IMG/VR virus record: IMGVR_UViG_3300025127_000198
Span: 1 to 28,226 of that record
Origin: a virus
DNA: 28,226 bases
Reading direction: 5' to 3' (one strand)
The position numbers were made by a program, and so were the translations under genes. This document shows positions 26,341-28,226 of the stretch, piece after piece. The number at the start of each line of letters is the position of its first letter. Position 1 is the first letter of the stretch. The notes under the pieces were generated by a model, which saw only the letters and a program-made list of their open reading frames with translations, made no database searches and was not told the DNA's origin.

Positions 26341-28226
26341 TTATGCCGCTTCTAACGCTTCAATGCGAGCGGTGAGTTCTTGAATTGCCGCCGTTAAAAG
26401 CGGGACGAGTTTGCTCTGGTCGATGCCTTGATATTCGGGTTCGCCTTTCTCATCAACTGCGTCTTTCTCGCCCGTAATCGCCTCCGGCACTATAGGCGAA
26501 ACTTCATGCGCGAGAAAACCGTCAACCGTTACGTCTGGCGAATTAATAAAATTAAAACGCTGAGGTTTTAGCGCGTTGACGCGATCAACTGCGCCTGTGA
26601 TCGGCGAGAGGTTTTCCTTGAGTCGATAATCTGATGACGTATTGAATGCGGTCGCTGATGAGGTGACGCTAATTGATCCGACAGATGTCGCGGCGTTATA
26701 TCGAAAGTTGGCAATTTCGCCCGCCGCTCCCGATCTGCTTAGATATAAAGAAGTCGCTTGACGAGCCGCCCATATATAACCGCCGGTGTAGATTTCTACG
26801 CCGTTATTGTCTGTCAACAAGCGCGACGAGTTTGTGCCGTTGAATAGGACGTTTATGTCTGCGGTTGTGAATGCTGTCGTTCCATTTGGGTGAATCTCAA
26901 ACCGGCTTGCGATTGCGCTTACATTCCACGCAACGAGAGAGTCAGAAGTTGCTCCGCGAAGCTGCCACTGCCATTCCTGTGCGTCGTTTTTCAATCGAAA
27001 CGCAGGGTTGCTGTTTGATGCAGATGATTCGACTTCGACAACTGCATCGTCAGCAGTAGATTTTACATGAAGAGTGTGTTCTGGCGAGGCCGTGCCAATA
27101 CCCACTTTTCCACAACAATCAATTCGCATCCGCAGGGCATCATCACCTTCTGAGGCACTGTTTCCCGTAGTGTGAAAATCCAGCGAGTAACGCCCATTTT
27201 TGTCAATAACCGCTGAACGAATGGCCGCACCTACACCTACACCGTTTCCTGACGTATCGGCAGTGTTAAACAACACAGCACCTAAATAATCAGTACCAGA
27301 AACCGCTCCATTTTGGCTGTAGCCTGTCTCAAACGAGTAGTTGCTATCTAAATTTAGAGTCGCTCCTACGCGACCTGCTCCCGCACTCGATATTGTTTGC
27401 GTTGGGCCATCGAAAACAGCGTCACCGACCACCGAAAGAACTTTTGTAGGCGAGGTCGTTCCTATTCCAACGCGCTTTGACGAATCTATCACCATCGCCT
27501 GCGCTGGACTGCTACCCGTATCAAAACGTATCTCAGACGCTCTAAACTCTGTCGCTATATATGCCGCTCCAGATCGGTTATACGATTGGAAATTAGCGTA
27601 ACCAGAGGACGTGCCGATTTCCAACTGTTCAGCACCACCGTTGGAGATATTAAACGCATCACCTGCTACGCCATTATTACCGACAATAAGCCTTTGAGAA
27701 TTGTCAATCCGCATCGCTTCCGTGTTGTTAGTAGCGAATTGGAGATACGAGTTTTCCGCTTGCCAAATAAACGCTTGGGATGACGTTCCGATACCGACTT
27801 CAAGTCCGTTATTTCCACTGGCTGTTGAAGTGAATCGTGCAACTCCCTCCGTGCCATCAATGTGCAAAGGGCGTTGTGGCGAGGCCGTGCCAATGCCCAC
27901 GTTAATACCCGAAGATGTGCTAAACGTAGAAGCGTTGTAACGCCATATTTCAACCCCATCATCTTGAAATGTCATATTGCCGCCACGCGCATCGAAGAAG
28001 CCATTGTCTGCGTTAGTGGGCGGTTGTATGCGTAGCTGACGCGAGGACGAATTTGCTTCAAGAATTAGCATCCCTTCAGCAGGTGGTTCGCCTCCTTGCG
28101 ATGCGTGGATTTTTACTGTTGGCGATATCCCGACCCCAACATTACCATCCGTAATTTTAACCGTGTCATAATACGTTGTTCCGCCCTGTACAGTGCTGAG
28201 TGCTAATACGTTTGAGCCGTAATTAA
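26341..28226 (-). CDS. Tail fibre with C-terminal S74 chaperone (partial)
   Basis: The 5' end lies beyond 28226; the open frame continues to the window edge, so the first ATG seen (28071) is probably internal. The body is beta-rich with repeats around VGIGTASPQRPLHID, VGIGTTSPTKVLSV and VGIGTASPEHTLHV, as in fibre shafts. The last about 100 residues are an intramolecular chaperone of the Peptidase S74 family: SSDYRLKENLSPITGAVDRV, then FLAHEVSPIVPEAI and a C-terminal helix LLTAAIQELTARIEALEAA. The domain trimerises the fibre and cuts itself off at the conserved Ser. Recognises the host surface. Confidence 0.9.
   Translation of the reverse strand, partial: NYGSNVLALSTVQGGTTYYDTVKITDGNVGVGISPTVKIHASQGGEPPAEGMLILEANSSSRQLRIQPPTNADNGFFDARGGNMTFQDDGVEIWRYNASTFSTSSGINVGIGTASPQRPLHIDGTEGVARFTSTASGNNGLEVGIGTSSQAFIWQAENSYLQFATNNTEAMRIDNSQRLIVGNNGVAGDAFNISNGGAEQLEIGTSSGYANFQSYNRSGAAYIATEFRASEIRFDTGSSPAQAMVIDSSKRVGIGTTSPTKVLSVVGDAVFDGPTQTISSAGAGRVGATLNLDSNYSFETGYSQNGAVSGTDYLGAVLFNTADTSGNGVGVGAAIRSAVIDKNGRYSLDFHTTGNSASEGDDALRMRIDCCGKVGIGTASPEHTLHVKSTADDAVVEVESSASNSNPAFRLKNDAQEWQWQLRGATSDSLVAWNVSAIASRFEIHPNGTTAFTTADINVLFNGTNSSRLLTDNNGVEIYTGGYIWAARQATSLYLSRSGAAGEIANFRYNAATSVGSISVTSSATAFNTSSDYRLKENLSPITGAVDRVNALKPQRFNFINSPDVTVDGFLAHEVSPIVPEAITGEKDAVDEKGEPEYQGIDQSKLVPLLTAAIQELTARIEALEAA

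Noticed and set aside
1-28226. tRNA genes, integrase and attachment sites
   Set aside because: No cloverleaf-type sequence, no tyrosine or complete serine recombinase, and no host-like flank could be identified; lifestyle remains open.

Overview
The window is most of a tailed double-stranded DNA bacteriophage genome, or a prophage read without its ends. The structural genes are those of a siphovirus: a long tape measure protein, a tail-tube protein, and a tail assembly chaperone made in two forms by a -1 ribosomal frameshift. The capsid protein looks P22-like, with a separate scaffold. The host cannot be named. Bacterial sigma70-type promoters, Shine-Dalgarno sites and a spanin-like membrane/coiled-coil protein fit a Gram-negative host. 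The small basic proteins near the lysis genes resemble families I know mainly from aquatic phages. No integrase, tRNA or DNA polymerase is visible.

Layout. Positions 17-13499 (minus strand) form the first part of the late operon. In order of transcription it carries an M15 peptidase, terminase small and large subunits, portal, MuF-like minor head protein, scaffold, major capsid protein, a 57-aa protein, head-tail connector, small linker protein, tail completion protein, tail terminator candidate, major tail protein, frameshifted chaperone and tape measure. Positions 13500-14142 are a gene-free AT-rich control region with inverted and direct copies of a 12-bp element. They also hold a candidate late promoter and two terminators that close a leftward repressor gene (14143-14373). 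Positions 14447-23095 (plus strand) are the early/replication region: about 15 small proteins, then an SSB-like protein, a RusA-like resolvase, a P4-alpha-like primase-polymerase/helicase, a TubC_N-like protein and an HNH nuclease fused to a recombinase-type C-terminal domain. Positions 23094-28226 (minus strand) look like the far end of the late operon. They carry a partial tail fibre with an S74 chaperone, small proteins, a membrane/coiled-coil protein, a cluster of very basic small proteins, a holin candidate and a metallophosphoesterase.

Both window ends fall in leftward late genes. The simplest reading is a circular or circularly permuted genome in which one late operon runs from 13499 leftwards, off the left edge, back in at the right edge, and ends near 23094. 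The missing part would hold the minor tail genes.

Regulation is the most unusual aspect. Three early promoters (14447, 15575, 22331) are near copies of one module: an A-tract, TTGACA, a TATATT-type -10, the palindrome TTAGC-N6-GCTAA just after the start point, and an AACCGAGGA ribosome-binding site. Hairpins of the GGCGAGGGG/CCCCTCGCC type separate several early genes. A similar palindrome lies before the portal gene. The divergent single-domain HTH repressor is the obvious candidate ligand, and an HExxH (ImmA-like) protease in the first operon could be its antagonist. A second notable locus is 17491-17887, where an AT-rich HTH gene sits between two copies of a leader sequence and ends in a 40-bp copy of the MuF/scaffold gene junction found 9 kb away on the other strand.
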